Source: Misgurnus anguillicaudatus (Eukaryota > Chordata > Actinopteri > Cypriniformes > Cobitidae). Taken from it: a stretch of DNA of 64,000 nucleotides. Location of the stretch: NCBI RefSeq assembly GCF_027580225.2, contig NC_073342.2, positions 13,777,501 to 13,841,500 on the forward strand, given 5' to 3'. The position numbers and the translations under genes were made by a program. The notes beneath the pieces are model-generated. The model searched no databases. It saw nothing but the letters and a program-made list of their open reading frames with translations, and had not been told where the DNA came from. Position 1 is the first letter of the stretch. Every line of letters starts with the position of its first letter. Positions 34,146 to 45,705 of this stretch are shown here, piece by piece.

Positions 34146-34399
34146 TAAGACTTCTTATATCAAACAAATTAGCGTCGCACACCTGAAGTCAATGGATAGG
34201 TGCGTAGGATAAGACGACAAAAGGTCTCATAACATACAACAAACAATTCACGCACACTATCTGCTTGCTGAAAATTTTAATTATAGTTGCGTTGCAACGT
34301 TTCAAACAACTGATCTTCCGACGTTGCAACGCAACTTTTATTAAAATTTTCAGCAAGCAGATAGTGTTCGGGAATTGTTTGTTGTAAGACTTCTTATAT
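34146..34399. repeat. Long hairpin C flanked by a 15-bp direct repeat
   Basis: The direct repeat TAAGACTTCTTATAT lies at 34146-34160 and 34385-34399. Between them is a hairpin with 65-bp arms (34236-34300 and 34321-34385) and a 20-bp loop. The arms differ at only a few positions and contain CTATCTGCTTGCTGAAAATT and GTTGCGTTGCAACG. The hairpin is not centred: 75 bp of unpaired sequence precede it. No other copy is in the window. Confidence 0.7.
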
Positions 34400-34441
34400 G
34401 AAAATGCATAATAAAAATGATAAAACAATACAGAAAATAGT

Positions 34442-35548
34442 AGTGGCGGCCGGTGACTTCTTTTTTCGAGGGCTCTCGATGCGAAGTTCGTCACAACATG
34501 TACTGTATGTAGCTCGTCATGTGTGTGGTTCATCATTTCAAAATATGTGTGTTGAGTGAACGTATGTGCATCACGTGTTTGTCAAAATAAGTGCCTGCTG
34601 GGGACGCGTCTAAACGGTTTATGATAAAAAAGATGCTCGCATTTACCCAACACAGTCTCAAGGCAAGTGGTGTTATAGTAACGAAAATTTTGATTAATTT
34701 TGATGACACGAATTTTCACTGTTTTTGCGTGTTTCTGGACACTAATGTCTTTTTCGTCCTTCCCAGCACAAATTTCTATCAATGGCTGTTCGTGTCTGTG
34801 GCATGACTTTCTTTATCGTGTCATTTTAAATTTTGTTTTCTCATCGTTTTTTCCTATTTTTAAATCATTGTCGCTTGGGGTTAGGGTTAGATTTGGGGTT
34901 TGCGTTAGGATGTCATTTTATGCATTGGTTTCTACATGTTTTTCGTCTGCTTTTAAAACTATTCTCGCCTGGAGTTGGGGTTAGAGTTGGGGTTTGGGTT
35001 AGGAAGTCGCAGAAAGTGATTCTAACCCAAACCCCAAACGACAATGGTCAAAAAATAGAAAACAACGATAAGAAAACAAAATATAAGATGACATGATACA
35101 GAAAGTCGTGCCACAGACACGAACAGCCATTGATAGAAATTTGTGCTGGAAAGGACGAAAAAGACATTAGTCTCCAGAGACACGAAAAACAGCGGAAATT
35201 CATGTCATCAAACACAAATAAATTAATCAAAATTTTCGTTAGCCTATTATAACATGACCTGCCTTGAGACTGGGTTGGGTTGCCAGATACTCGCACAAGT
35301 GAGTACTCTCATGCGTAATCAGAGTTTACTGTTAAGTGAGTGTCTTGCGTGTATTTTGTGAACGTGAGCGTCTCTTTTATCATAAACGGTTTTGACACAT
35401 GTGCAGCAGGCACTCACTTTGACAAAACACGTGATGCACATGGTTCACATGACACATATTTTGAAAACACGAGCAACACACATGACAATCCGAACACTTA
35501 TTTTGAATTAGCGCCCCTCGGATGGGCAATCACGAGCCGCCATTGAAA
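34442..35548. mobile_element. Inverted-repeat element (GGCGGC ends) hosting a foldback copy
   Basis: GTGGCGGCCGGTGACTTC at the left is inverted at the right as GAGCCGCCATTG. Inner matching stretches include GCATCACGTGTTTGTCAAAA with its inverse near 35418, and AAACGGTTTATGATAAAA with TTTTATCATAAACGG. The foldback element at about 34642-35284 splits it. Confidence 0.6.
34642..35284. mobile_element. Foldback element, copy 4
   Basis: CAACACAGTCTCAAGGCA at the left and TGCCTTGAGACTGGGTTG at the right. The core with CATTGTCGCTTGGGGTTAGG is shared with the other copies, while the arms (TTTCTGGACACTAATGTC, GTTCGTGTCTGTGGCATGAC) are different. Flanking AGATGCTCGCA (34631) and AGATACTCGCA (35285) may be the target duplication. 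Confidence 0.65.
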
Positions 35549-36700
35549 ATAGTACTTTTCTTGGGAAAACATCCCATTACTGATTTACATAGCTACTGCT
35601 GCTAATTCGTGCTATAAGACGAAGCCATTATAGTGATTGGTTCGTTTAAGTAAAAGGCGGGACTTTCTCCCCATTTGATTTAATGTGCAATTATACTCCC
35701 TGTAATTCACACCTTAATGAAATGCCATTTGTGAGTGCCTATATTGATCAGAGACTCACAGACGCTTCATCATATTTAAGTTCAGACATCTTTGAAATTA
35801 GCTCTAATGTCCTGATTTCCCTAAAGGTGAGAAACAAAATAAAATTTGATAGACTCTTTTCCAAGACATATAGTGTGATGTATAGGCTTTTAATGTATCG
35901 ATGCAGAAAAGGTGCTCGCTGACGTTTTTTGATTAATCTTGGCCCTCACACCTCAGTTGTTCAGTGCATTAGCATTACTTAATCAAAATTCTTGAGCTGA
36001 TGCTGTCAATGTGTCAGTTATTTCCGTATTTCTGGCATTGTTTAGCTAACTGATTGACATCTGTGTTCTTTACTAAAACTGGCACCAAGATGAAGCTCAA
36101 TCATAAGATGGGTACGACCGCCGAGCCTTCGTATTGAAATATAACAAAGCTCATTGAGTGTTGGTGTCTTGGGAGTGATTCTATCAGAGGGAAACAGAAT
36201 GAGACCAGGAGATGTTTTCTTTCAACAGAATGAGATCATGGGGAGGAAACAGGAGGTGCCCGTGTCGGTGCGTATTGAAGTGAAATGTTGGCCTGAAAGG
36301 AACTTCTGCTTTTGTGCTTCTGAGAGATGTTTGCATGACACACAGGTGTTAAGACTGTGCATCGACGTCAAAACAACAATGACCTTATTTAACAACTAAA
36401 TGCATGTTTCTCTTCTTATTGTGTACAATTCATGCATGGTATTTCAAAATAAAAATAAAATAATAGTTGTCATTTCGATATTCCATCAAAATGATTTTTT
36501 GCTGTCTTTTTTTTGGGCTAGCATCTTCGAGATGGTTCTCACTGCGGAACACAACATCCAGGGGGCGGGGTTGGATCTAGATCTAACTCCTCCCACTTTA
36601 TATACTTTGTTCCGCCAAATGAACCAGTATATTTGTGTTGTTGCAATTAGTTGCAACCTGTGGTCGCCAACGTTTGCTATTATCAATTTAAGTGTATGTT
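35549..36700. other. Unassigned DNA
   Basis: No transposon ends or gene recognised. Two open frames (35683-35922 and 36400-36852) have no domain and no splice context. Confidence 0.3.
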
Positions 36701-36714
36701 TGATTAATATTATA

Positions 36715-38215
36715 CAACAGTTCTTTCTGGTTCTCGAATCTGATTGGCTAAGAGCCATACGATATTGTGCTGATATCGGCACTGTAACCTCTTCACCTTT
36801 CGTATTATTCCGCCACCTAGTGAATGGAGGTCCTAAGCAGGCTCATCTCTGAATGGAAAAACACAGACGCGCTGTTTGAATCACGCTCCATGTGTCTCAT
36901 TAGTTGGCTCATAAATCAGTCTGAATCCCCAATCAGAAGTATTATTCCGTCAAAGATCAGCGCTCTTGGATGTTGCGTTACAGTTAATGGGAGTACTGTC
37001 TTGTCACATCGTGTGGATGATTAACACTTGGAAAGAGGAATATAAACACTCGTTTTTTTTTCTGGAGCTATATTTCTTATCAGAACGCGAAAACACCGTG
37101 AAACTGCAGGTAAGCACCGCAGCTTTTAAATGTGGACATTGATCATTTACTTTATCATGACCTGACTATTAAAACATGTTATGAGATATCGCCACTGATA
37201 TATTTATAAGCAGCATGCAAAAACATCTCTCTGACACTTATAAAAAACAGTTTTATATAGTACTGACAAGAACAAAGTTTACTAATAATAATCGAGTGCT
37301 CGTATCACGTTAAGAATAAATGAGAACGCAATAGTAACGTTATACAAATAGTTTTATTAACTTTTACCTCGCGCCAAAACAATTACAACACAAAAAACAC
37401 TAAATATGAATTAAAAAACAAGTAATAGTTTGATCATGACACCAAATACTGCTGATTTGATCTCATTTTGACGATCATAAACAAACAAGGCCAACATGAG
37501 AGCCAGGGTATCTCTTTCAGAAATGTAGCCCAGAGAGGGCGGTGGTCAGCGGGGCGAGTGAACACTGATGTCCGCTCATGCTTTGGTTCTCATTCGTACC
37601 GAATCTCACTAAGCAAACGTTCAAACAGGCGCTATCTTTACTAATCGACTGCAGATTTAAATATAATACATATACATTCTCGACTGAACTAATCTTAAAA
37701 CTACACTTTGTGACCAAGAAACGGTAATATAAAGTAACGGCTTTTCTGTCCATTGAGTTGTTATGAGCTTCAAAGCAGCCGAAAGTTTTACCTGTCATTC
37801 TGGCCGCCCTCAAATCCGTGACGGAAGAAGTAGTTCTCAAACAAAGAGGCTTTTAAAATAACTCCGTTGTTGTTTTCTAGTTTTCGTTTTTCAAACGTGT
37901 GCCGTCGAACTGTTGTATAAAAGCAATATCGCTCTCGGAGTCGTGCGACACAGCTCTATATCATCACGGCTGCGACCGCCTCCGGCACTCGGCCTGCGGC
38001 CTCGTGCCTCTGGCCTAATCACAGCCGTGATGATATAGAGCTATATCACACTCCTACTCGAGCGATATTGCTTAAATATAGTCAAGAAAGATTCATAATT
38101 TAGAAAGTATCACAGTTAGGTGTAACGGGAGGTAAGGACACGTTACCGACAGTGTGATATTACTGAAGGGATTTATGTGTACATTATCCCACTTATTACA
38201 CAGCTATTCCTATAC
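36715..38215. repeat. Dispersed repeat region containing hairpin B
   Basis: TCTGGTTCTCGAATCTGATT and CGTATTATTCCGCCACCTAG begin a sequence familiar from cyprinid repeats. The region ends near TTATTACACAGCTATTCC, resembling the hairpin A neighbourhood. Its exact boundaries are unclear. Confidence 0.4.
37921..38073. repeat. Long hairpin B (52-bp arms, GC-rich centre)
   Basis: The arms 37921-37972 and 38022-38073 are inverted (AGCAATATCGCTC with GAGCGATATTGCT; CTCTATATCATCACGGCTG with CAGCCGTGATGATATAGAG). The 49-bp centre is GC-rich and contains a smaller hairpin (GGCACTCGGCC / GGCCTCGTGCC). A one-arm copy lies at 57458-57503. Confidence 0.65.
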
Positions 38216-39120
38216 GAGTAAATATAAAAACAAATTTATTTGATATCTTTTATTAGCTAAAAAAGAAAAGTAAACCATCTATAAGGGAAACCTTCCTAAT
38301 GGCTGTAAGCAAAGACGGATTAAAACAAGTTCAAAGTCCATACAAGATAAACATTCAATTTATTAATTTCTAAATAACATGCCATAACCTATATATTTTA
38401 ATAATTATGCATATTTATACTGTATCCATTCATAGGTCTTAAACTGCATGTGGTAAGATTACTCGTAGAAGGCTTTTACCCGAAATGTTTTACTCCAAAA
38501 CATTACGGCAAAAAACTTACATTTCACCCTAAAGGCACTACTTTTATTGTAGTCATAAGTAAAGTTCATTTTTATGTCAAAAGAATAACTTAATTTAGTT
38601 ACGACTCAATACGGAAATGGTAACGCAGCAACACGTGTATGACGTGTCTTGTAGTAAAACTGCCGACCAATGGGATCTCTGGATCTGAATCCAATTTGAC
38701 TTAGGGGGTGTGCACACCAAAGCTTTTACGTCCGCGGCCGGCGCATGTTTTCAATTGTTTCCAATTTACGCTCAGCATTTTTCAAATCAGCCAGCAGCTA
38801 GCGTTTTTTTTCCGCGCTGAAAGCCAGAGCTTGGCGGTTTTTCCGCGCTCAGCGCTTAGCGCAGAGAATAGAACGAGATTCAACTTTGGGTGAAAAGCTC
38901 CGCTTGTCAACGTAGTTCTCACATGGCCGTCCGGTGGAGGAGGGGGCAAATATCAAAACAACCAACCGTCGCATCGTACAACGTCTGATAAACAAATCAG
39001 AAGTTTCACAGTAACCACAGCGCTCAGCTGAAGAAAGCCGGTGCTCAGCTGATAAAACAGCATTGGTAACCCGCAATGTTACATTTCAAACAGAGATGGC
39101 GACGGAGAGGTGGACTGCAG
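38216..39120. other. Unassigned DNA with probable repeat at 38705-39075
   Basis: GGGGGTGTGCACACCAAAGC at 38704 starts a GC-richer stretch with GCGCTCAGCGCTTAGCGC, similar to a cyprinid repeat I know. Its right end is not resolved. The rest is unassigned AT-rich DNA. Confidence 0.3.
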
Positions 39121-39126
39121 CTTTAA

Positions 39127-39467
39127 AGTCATCATGAAATGAAAGTAGCAATTTTGTTATTTTTCCTGTCGTGATATATATTTCAGTTAAATGGCTTCTG
39201 AAATGAGAAATAAAAGGAAGGGTGGGACTTGATTTCGTCCACTGAGAACTGATTTGGGACGTTGTAAGTTGGGTCATGTTGCTAATTGCTAATCACTTCA
39301 ATCTTTTCCTGGGCCCCGCCCTCGCGCCATTCGTCGTGACAAAAAGTAAAGAGAGGTTGTTTTGAGGAGGAGATTAGCGTTTTTGATTAAAGATTATGAG
39401 GGCACATTAATTAAAAAAATATGAAGCTCACAGATTATAAAGTTTTTAATTTCAGTTTCATGACGAT
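39127..39467. mobile_element. TTAA MITE (AGTCATCATGAAATGAAA ends)
   Basis: TTAA lies at 39123-39126 and 39468-39471. The left end AGTCATCATGAAATGAAAG is mirrored by TTTCAGTTTCATGACGAT at the right. The GC-rich centre includes GGGCCCCGCCCTCGCG. It is 341 bp and noncoding. Confidence 0.7.
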
Positions 39468-39563
39468 TTAAAAAATAATGCAGCAATTACAATGAAACTG
39501 AATGCAAACTCGCATTTGGTTCTGGTCGGACGACCACTCTTTACAATCTAATCGATTCTTTAA

Positions 39564-40120
39564 AGTGCACCTATTTCATTACTAAAACAATGTTATTTTG
39601 TGTATTTGGTATAATACAAAGTGTTCGACTGGTTTATGGTTAAAAAACACATTATTTTCCACATAACACACATTTTTGTAGCTCCAGATTTCACTGTCTT
39701 TTTGGAATGCACTGATTCATGTACAAAACTCATCAAATTGAAAAGTGCTGTGTCCCTGATTGGCCAGCTAATCGGTACGTTGTGATTGGCCTGAATACCT
39801 CTGACATCAGCCGGAAATATGACGCTTCTTACCATGTTTGAAAGATTTGGTCACAATGCAATGCTAACAGGAGTTAACTTACAGGCCGTAAGTCCAAGAG
39901 GGAGGAATTATGATAATGTCGGTCTTGTCTACATCACCAATCCCAGGAAGTAAACTGGTGCCTACAATCCATGTGTTTGTTGTAGTTGAAGAAAAGAGAT
40001 TTACGTTGGAAAACATAACTCGCGCAATCGTTAACTTTGGGGTATGTACCTTTTTCATATGGTTGACACACTTACACACCAAAGGAAATGTAAAATTGTG
40101 AATCGGATAATTGGTGCTCT
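39564..40120 (+). mobile_element. TTAA element (AGTGCACCTATTTCATT end), copy 1
   Basis: TTAA lies at 39560-39563 and 40121-40124. It contains TTTATGGTTAAAAAACACAT, GATTGGCCAGCTAATC and TAATGTCGGTCTTGTCTACA. A copy in opposite orientation lies at 49086-49626 and aligns end to end. Terminal inversion is short (AGTGCACC / GGTGCTCT). It is 557 bp with no transposase. Confidence 0.75.
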
Positions 40121-40784
40121 TTAATTAATGAAACTAATGAAATGGACTTATAATTTAAGTCACATGCACATTTTTCCCTCATAAAAGAGTTTTGTTTCAC
40201 TTAAAAATATAACTTTACTACAAACATTTGCTTTATCTTAGAAGATGATATCAACAAACACAGAAATCTAGTACGCATTTAAAGAAATGCTCCTGCAATG
40301 TTTCTAAAACTTTCACTTCTTTTCCTCCTTAAGAGTTTACACAAACTTCAGCGAACAGTTGGCTGTTGTTGGGAAAACGTATACACCTCATTAACGTGCT
40401 TAACTCCTAATCCTGATCTCAAGTACAACACCTGATGTTTAAGCTCTAGCACTTGGTTTACGTTAATCTTCTCCTGGTTCCCTCAGAGTCTGGAGTGGCA
40501 TGCTGAGCTGTATCCCTTTACCCAGCGGGGATCAACACGTTTTATCCACTTTTACTCTCAGTGTGGACCCAGTAGGAAAGCAACTTACAACAAACTCTTA
40601 ATAGATCGGCTTAAGACGTCAGCGCTCCACCTGTTTCTGATAATGTGCTGAAAACATGAAAATCACACAAGTTTACTGACACCTGTTATATCATGTTCTC
40701 TATGCTTACTGATGTATCACCTATAATCAGTATTAGCGGATTAAAGCAAATTTTCCCACTATTGGACATCAGGTGATTGTTTAA

Positions 40785-41552
40785 CTGATTCCCCGGCAGA
40801 CATTTTTTTTTTTTAAGTTGCCCGTCAACATTTTTCACAAGTTTCACAAAATGCCTTCCAGGAAAATGTTCTTCTAAAAATATATAAACATACAAATATG
40901 AAGAGTTTCGTTGCAAAACCAGATAACCCCGTTTTTAACATTTTTGTCAAAACATGTTTATTATTATGTTATCATGTTATTATTTTGTTTTATGGTGCTA
41001 CTTAGTTGTATTTTTTAAGTTATGAAGGTTTAAATCAAAACAAACCAACTGCAGTTGAATTGATTTAATTGGAATGCACAACCAAAAAATGAAATTTCTG
41101 AACAATTAAAAAAACGGAGTTATCTCGTTTTGCAACGAAACTCTTCATATGTCAAATGAAAGAACAGACCCTCTGCTTTCAAACAAACAAATAAAAAGGG
41201 AATCAAACTTTTATCGTATCTAAAAAAAATTATCTGCTTATAAACTCTTAAATATGGATAGTTTTCTTTAAAAATACAAATTGTTTAGCAAAAAAAAAAA
41301 ATACCTGAAATAATTGCATTTATGTAAAGGAATTTTGTTAGAGATCAAATTTCCGATTATCAAAACATACACAGAGTTTAAAATTAATAAATAACATTTT
41401 AGCTTCAGGTTTTTTCCATAAATTGGGTAAGTGGATAATTTAGTGGATAATCGCGGTATTGCAGATTAACATAAAAATTAATTAAGAACGCGTTTTTTAT
41501 GCAAATATTTTCTCTTAATTCACGAGATAACTCGTCAATGGTGGGGAAAGAG
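40785..41552. mobile_element. TTAA MITE, copy 3 (CCCCGGCAGAC type), with insertion
   Basis: TTAA lies at 40781-40784 and 41553-41556. It matches 26528-26967 at both ends (CTGATTCCCCGGCAG; CTCGTCAATGGTGGGGAAAG). It is interrupted at 40900-41146 by an element flanked by ATAT on both sides. Confidence 0.7.
40900..41146. mobile_element. GAAGAGTTTCGTTGC element, intact
   Basis: Perfect 20-bp terminal inverted repeats GAAGAGTTTCGTTGCAAAAC and GTTTTGCAACGAAACTCTTC. ATAT lies at 40896-40899 and 41147-41150. The empty site is visible in the sister copy near 1450 (ACATACAATATATCAAATG). It is 247 bp and noncoding. Related to 18116-18311 and 61711. Confidence 0.75.
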
Positions 41553-41563
41553 TTAAAAACACC

Positions 41564-41803
41564 CAGCCTGATCTCATGAGAATTCATATATATTTTACAA
41601 GTTGGCTAATTCGTATTAATTTGTATAAAGTGAGTCGTACAAAAACTTACAATTATCATAAAAACCCAATAAAACAAAAGAAAACCACCCCTAACTTTGC
41701 CCAAAACCCCAACGTCAAAAGGGCAAAAGCAAATTGTACGAATGTGGTCGTACAAATAAATACAAATTAGCCATCTTGTAAAATTCGTATAAATTGTCAT
41801 GAT
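41564..41803. mobile_element. Foldback-family relative (CAGCCTGATCTCATGAG)
   Basis: CAGCCTGATCTCATGAGAAT at the left. ATTTTACAAGTTGGCTAATT and its inverse AATTAGCCATCTTGTAAAAT lie within, and AAATTGTCATGA closes it. Compare 26092-26280. It is 240 bp and noncoding. Confidence 0.55.
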
Positions 41804-41960
41804 ATAGCGCTGAAACAGCTGACGATCAGAGCAGATTATATCCTGGGAATTAAAAGGGGCCGAAAAGCACATCAGACATGATTGTTTTGAACTGGGCGAC
41901 GATGACAACAAAATTGCAGTTTGTACGCTCCGCCCTTTTAGGGTTTCACATAATGCTTAA

Positions 41961-42442
41961 AGGTGCCATTCTTTCTGTGTTTTTGAAGATATGATTGTGT
42001 TTACAGTGTGCAATATAACATGTGTTCATGTTTCACATGTAAAAAAACGCGTTTTTTTTCACACAATTTACTTATCTGTATAGCGCTGTTTACACGGTCA
42101 TAAAAAACGGGCTGATATCTTTGAAGTCCCTCCTTCAGAAGTAGTTTATTTAGTGTGTTGTGATTCGATAGCAGCTTAGCTTGCCGTTAGCTTAGCTGGC
42201 GACTGACGTATTCCTGTGGGCGGAGTTTAGTCAAAAAACTGTTTTATTGACGTCATTAAGCAGGAAGTAGAGGACTGAAGTCCAAACCGAACATTCGCTG
42301 TAGGCTTTGAAAGGGGAATTCTGTTAAAGAAAATATATCGCTTGGCAGTGAGCTTTATCATTTTACAAGTATTATTAATGTTATTACAGCAACATTACAC
42401 ACTAACTAGGGTTTAAAAATGGGATCAGAAAGAACTTGACCT
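41961..42442. mobile_element. TTAA MITE (AGGTGCCATTC / GAACTTGACCT ends)
   Basis: TTAA lies at 41957-41960 and 42443-42446. Ends AGGTGCCATTCTTTCTG and AGAAAGAACTTGACCT are inverted. The centre has GTGGGCGGAGTTTAGTC. It is 482 bp and noncoding. Confidence 0.7.
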
Positions 42443-42446
42443 TTAA

Positions 42447-43868
42447 TACTAAAACAAGAAGTTAAAAAGCACAAATATCGGTATCTATCAGTATTCCAAG
42501 TAATCAAATATTTTGTATCAGTATATCCCTACTTCACATATATCCGATGGACAAAAGAGGAATGACATACATTGTCAAAATGCTGGATATGCAATATTAA
42601 ATTTGTCTATGCAGAACTGTTCACACCATTCCACTGAATATTCAGCACTCTTGCTCATGTTATGTTAACATCCATTTATTCTGCAAAACTTTTTACCATT
42701 CGTTAAACTTTTCAGGCTGGAGGTAGCAAGCGTATACTGTATGCAGGGGAAATAGTTTCACAAAGAGCGCAGAAACATTTGATTTATAGACTTTTGTTGA
42801 ATTGCAAATCCCATCTACATACGCTCTCGCTTATTGTACCTGCTTTTTTCAGGACGCCTCTCAACTTGACATTGGGTCTGTCGCAGTCGGAAAATTGCAG
42901 GGTATGTGTACCTTCTCTGCTCGACACAAAGCACACAGATAAAAACAAAGTTCACGGAAAGCTCTTAGTACGCTGTCTGGCACTCATGAGTACAACAACT
43001 CGGGGAGAGTTTTCCTTCTTTCAACTGATTTTGCAATTGTCGCTTTACAGTGCTACGGTATTTTTAAAGCTCTGCTTCAGAACATTTCCCTTTGTTTTAC
43101 ATCTCAATGTTTGCTTCTCTCTGGCGGGATCTACGACTGATGTGAAGCCCACGTGATCTTTCTCAGCCCCAAAGGCGTATTGTACCACCAGCAGGGTTGT
43201 GGATTTTCTCTGGGAAATGATTTTGACTGGTTATAAGTCAATTGTGATGTCTGCTGTGATGGAATGGGACAGCTAAATAATCCATGAAATTAATTAAATA
43301 AAACCATGGCTCGTGTCTGCTGCCCTTGCAGCGAGTTCCAATGCGGCTGCCCATTCGTCCTGATGGCTTATGGGTAGTGGATGCCCCACACTCACAAAAA
43401 TATTTAAGTAAACTGTCCTCAACATCTCAGCCTTTTAACATCATCCTCTTGTGCTGCAGTTTTCAACGCTTCGGTGGGTTTGGAGTAAAAGAGTCAGATT
43501 CTGTATAGTCTCTTTCTGTAGGAGGCTATATGGTCTTTTTTATAAAATGCAATGTTTTGTAATATTTATGGAGTACGTACTTAATTATCTTGATAGATGC
43601 TAAGAACAGCGTTCCAAAGAAAAACAGGAAGTTTTCACAATGAATAGCTCTTAACGCAAGTCATTACTTATAAAACGATTTGTCCAAATGAAGGATGCTT
43701 TGGTTGTTCACGGAAACAACATAAATAAGACTACTTGTAGACTAACAACATCACATTGGTCAGCCACAACAACTTGTTTACCTCCAGAACATTTGCCAAT
43801 AGTTACAAAAACATATGTCATACTGTATTTCAATAGGGACCAACCAACAGCACTACATTGTGTCTTGT
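42447..43868. other. Unassigned DNA, possible conserved element near 43160-43330
   Basis: No transposon recognised. A good acceptor-like tract GTCTGCTGCCCTTGCAG ends at 43331, but the frame after it (RVPMRLPIRPDGLW) meets only a weak donor GTAGTG and matches nothing I know. CAGCTAAATAATCC with ATTAATTAAA around 43270-43300 has homeodomain-like sites. Confidence 0.2.
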
Positions 43869-44475
43869 GAATAGTATGCCATACAGACCCGTTTGCCACT
43901 GAACCTGCATTAACGATGACAGTGGGGCCTCCAGCCTTAGTCAAACGGGTTGACACGTATGGTTGGGTTGTGATTTTGGCGCTTTCTTTGTATTGCGAAT
44001 AGTATGCCATACAGACCCGTTTGCCACTGAACCTGCATTAACGACGGCAGTGGGGCTTTTGGCCTTAGTCAAACGGGTTGGCACGTATGGTTGGGTTGTG
44101 ATTTTGGCGCTTTCTTTCTATTGCGAATAGTATGCCATACAGACCCGTTTGCCACTGAACCAGCATTAACGACGACAGTGGGGCTTCCGGCCTTAGTCAA
44201 ACGGGTTGGCACGTATGGTCGGGTTGCGATTTTGGCGCTTTCTTGTGTCTTGTGAATAGTATGCCATACAGACCCGTTTGCCACTGAACCTGCATTAACG
44301 ACGACAGTGGGGCCTCCAGCCTTAGTCAAACGGGTTGACACGTATGGTCAGGTTGCGATGTTGGCGTTTTCTCGTGATCTTGTAAATAGTATGCAATTTT
44401 GTCCCGTTTGCCACTGAACCTTCATTAACGAGGACTGTGGGTTTACAGGGCTTAGTCAAACGGGTCGACTGTTTA
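43869..44475 (-). repeat. Minisatellite, five units of 128-130 bp
   Basis: Units begin GAATAGTATGCC (or the variant AAATAGTATGC) at 43869, 43997, 44125, 44254 and 44384, so spacings are 128, 128, 129 and 130 bp. The last unit is diverged and partial. Each unit has CCCGTTTGCCACTGAACC and GCCTTAGTCAAACGGGT. On the minus strand each unit can be read as about 43 codons (RLTKAG, PTVVVNAGSVANGSVWHTI), but unit length changes shift the frame between units, so it is not one protein. Confidence 0.75.
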
Positions 44476-44689
44476 CATTTTCTCTTAAAATTAGGAAGGT
44501 GACCCTTTTTTACCATATATACCGTCGCAATGGGCCCCCAATTTGCAAAATCCTCAACTGTGGATAAAACAATTATGCCTCAATAGTTAGTCTGTCTGAA
44601 ACTAAGCTGATTAAACCACATCACTGTGTGACACTTGCATTACATGTGAACGGCCCCTACGCTAATATGATTTTGTTTTTCTCTCCCTG

Positions 44690-45234
44690 TCTTGTCCTCG
44701 ACCCTGAGGACAATGGGACAAACAGACCCAGTTCCGGTAGATGTGAAAGTCGGCACAACTCTGATCTACTGGTCGTCCATCAATGTGATGCCCAGCTGAT
44801 GCCTGACCAACGACCACCGGCAGAACCCGCTTAATCTCCGCTTAATCTCTGCTTAATCTCCTTATCCGTTTATATGTGTGTATATACATATATATCTCCC
44901 AAGGGTTTTTCCCTCCTAGGACTTTTTTAGTTCCTCGGCTAAACAACCCGGGGTTTTTGTTTTTTTTCTCCTAGGGGGTTTTTCACCCCGGGGAGGTAGC
45001 CTGCTTGGGCTTGGTTTGGCTTCTTCTCCTAGACGTTACATTAGTAATACACTCGCTCATAATGTCGAGTCATAGCCGCAGCAAATTTGACTGCTTATGC
45101 TATTGTGTATTATGTTGTACTATCTGTCATTTTTCTGTGCTTTTACTGCTTCTATTAATGTAAAGCTGCTTTGAAACAATTGAGTATTGTGAAAAGCGCT
45201 ATATAAATAAAATTGAATTGAATTGAATTGAATT
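44690..45234 (+). mobile_element. Retroposon 3' end with (ATTGA)n tail
   Basis: The last part reads TGTAAAGCTGCTTTGAAAC, AAAAGCGCTATATAAATAA and then ATTGA repeated five times (45211-45234). This is the familiar 3' terminus of a fish non-LTR retroposon, probably L2/CR1-like. The upstream part (GGGTTTTTCCCTCCTAGG, TTAATCTCC repeated) is consistent. No reverse-transcriptase frame is present, so it is a 5'-truncated copy; the start coordinate is approximate. Confidence 0.55.
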
Positions 45235-45470
45235 AATTTAAAGCGTCCATAACACACTATTTCTGCGTATCTGATGTTAATCTGCAGTACAGAGTAGTAT
45301 TACATTCTTCATATCTCCGAAGAGTCTTTAGTTTTATCAGATTTATAAAACACAGATCAGCTTTACCGATTCTTTCAGATGACGTACGGAAAAAATCGTA
45401 AGGATGAGTTACAAGCTGCGGGAGGAGCGAGTCACGAGTCATGCAACACTATACAACACTGACTGGATAA

Positions 45471-45671
45471 TAGTGTTGTAGTCAAGACCACATAAACCGA
45501 GACCAAGTCATGACCAAGACCAAGACAGACCAAGACAAGACCAAGTCTTTAAAGGGTCGAGACCAAGTCAAGACAGGCCGAGACCAAGTCAAGACCAAGA
45601 CCAGTGCAAGTCACAGAATTAAAACACTTATGCTAAAATGTGGAATATGCATATGATTAGGCACTTCTTGT

Positions 45672-45705
<34 letters not shown>

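Noticed and set aside
43869..44475. CRISPR-like array
   Set aside because: The repeats are contiguous, with no unique spacers of even size, and the sequence is vertebrate.
43708..44516. Minus-strand repeat protein
   Set aside because: Unit lengths of 128, 128, 129 and 130 bp shift the frame between units and stops follow, so there is no continuous reading frame.
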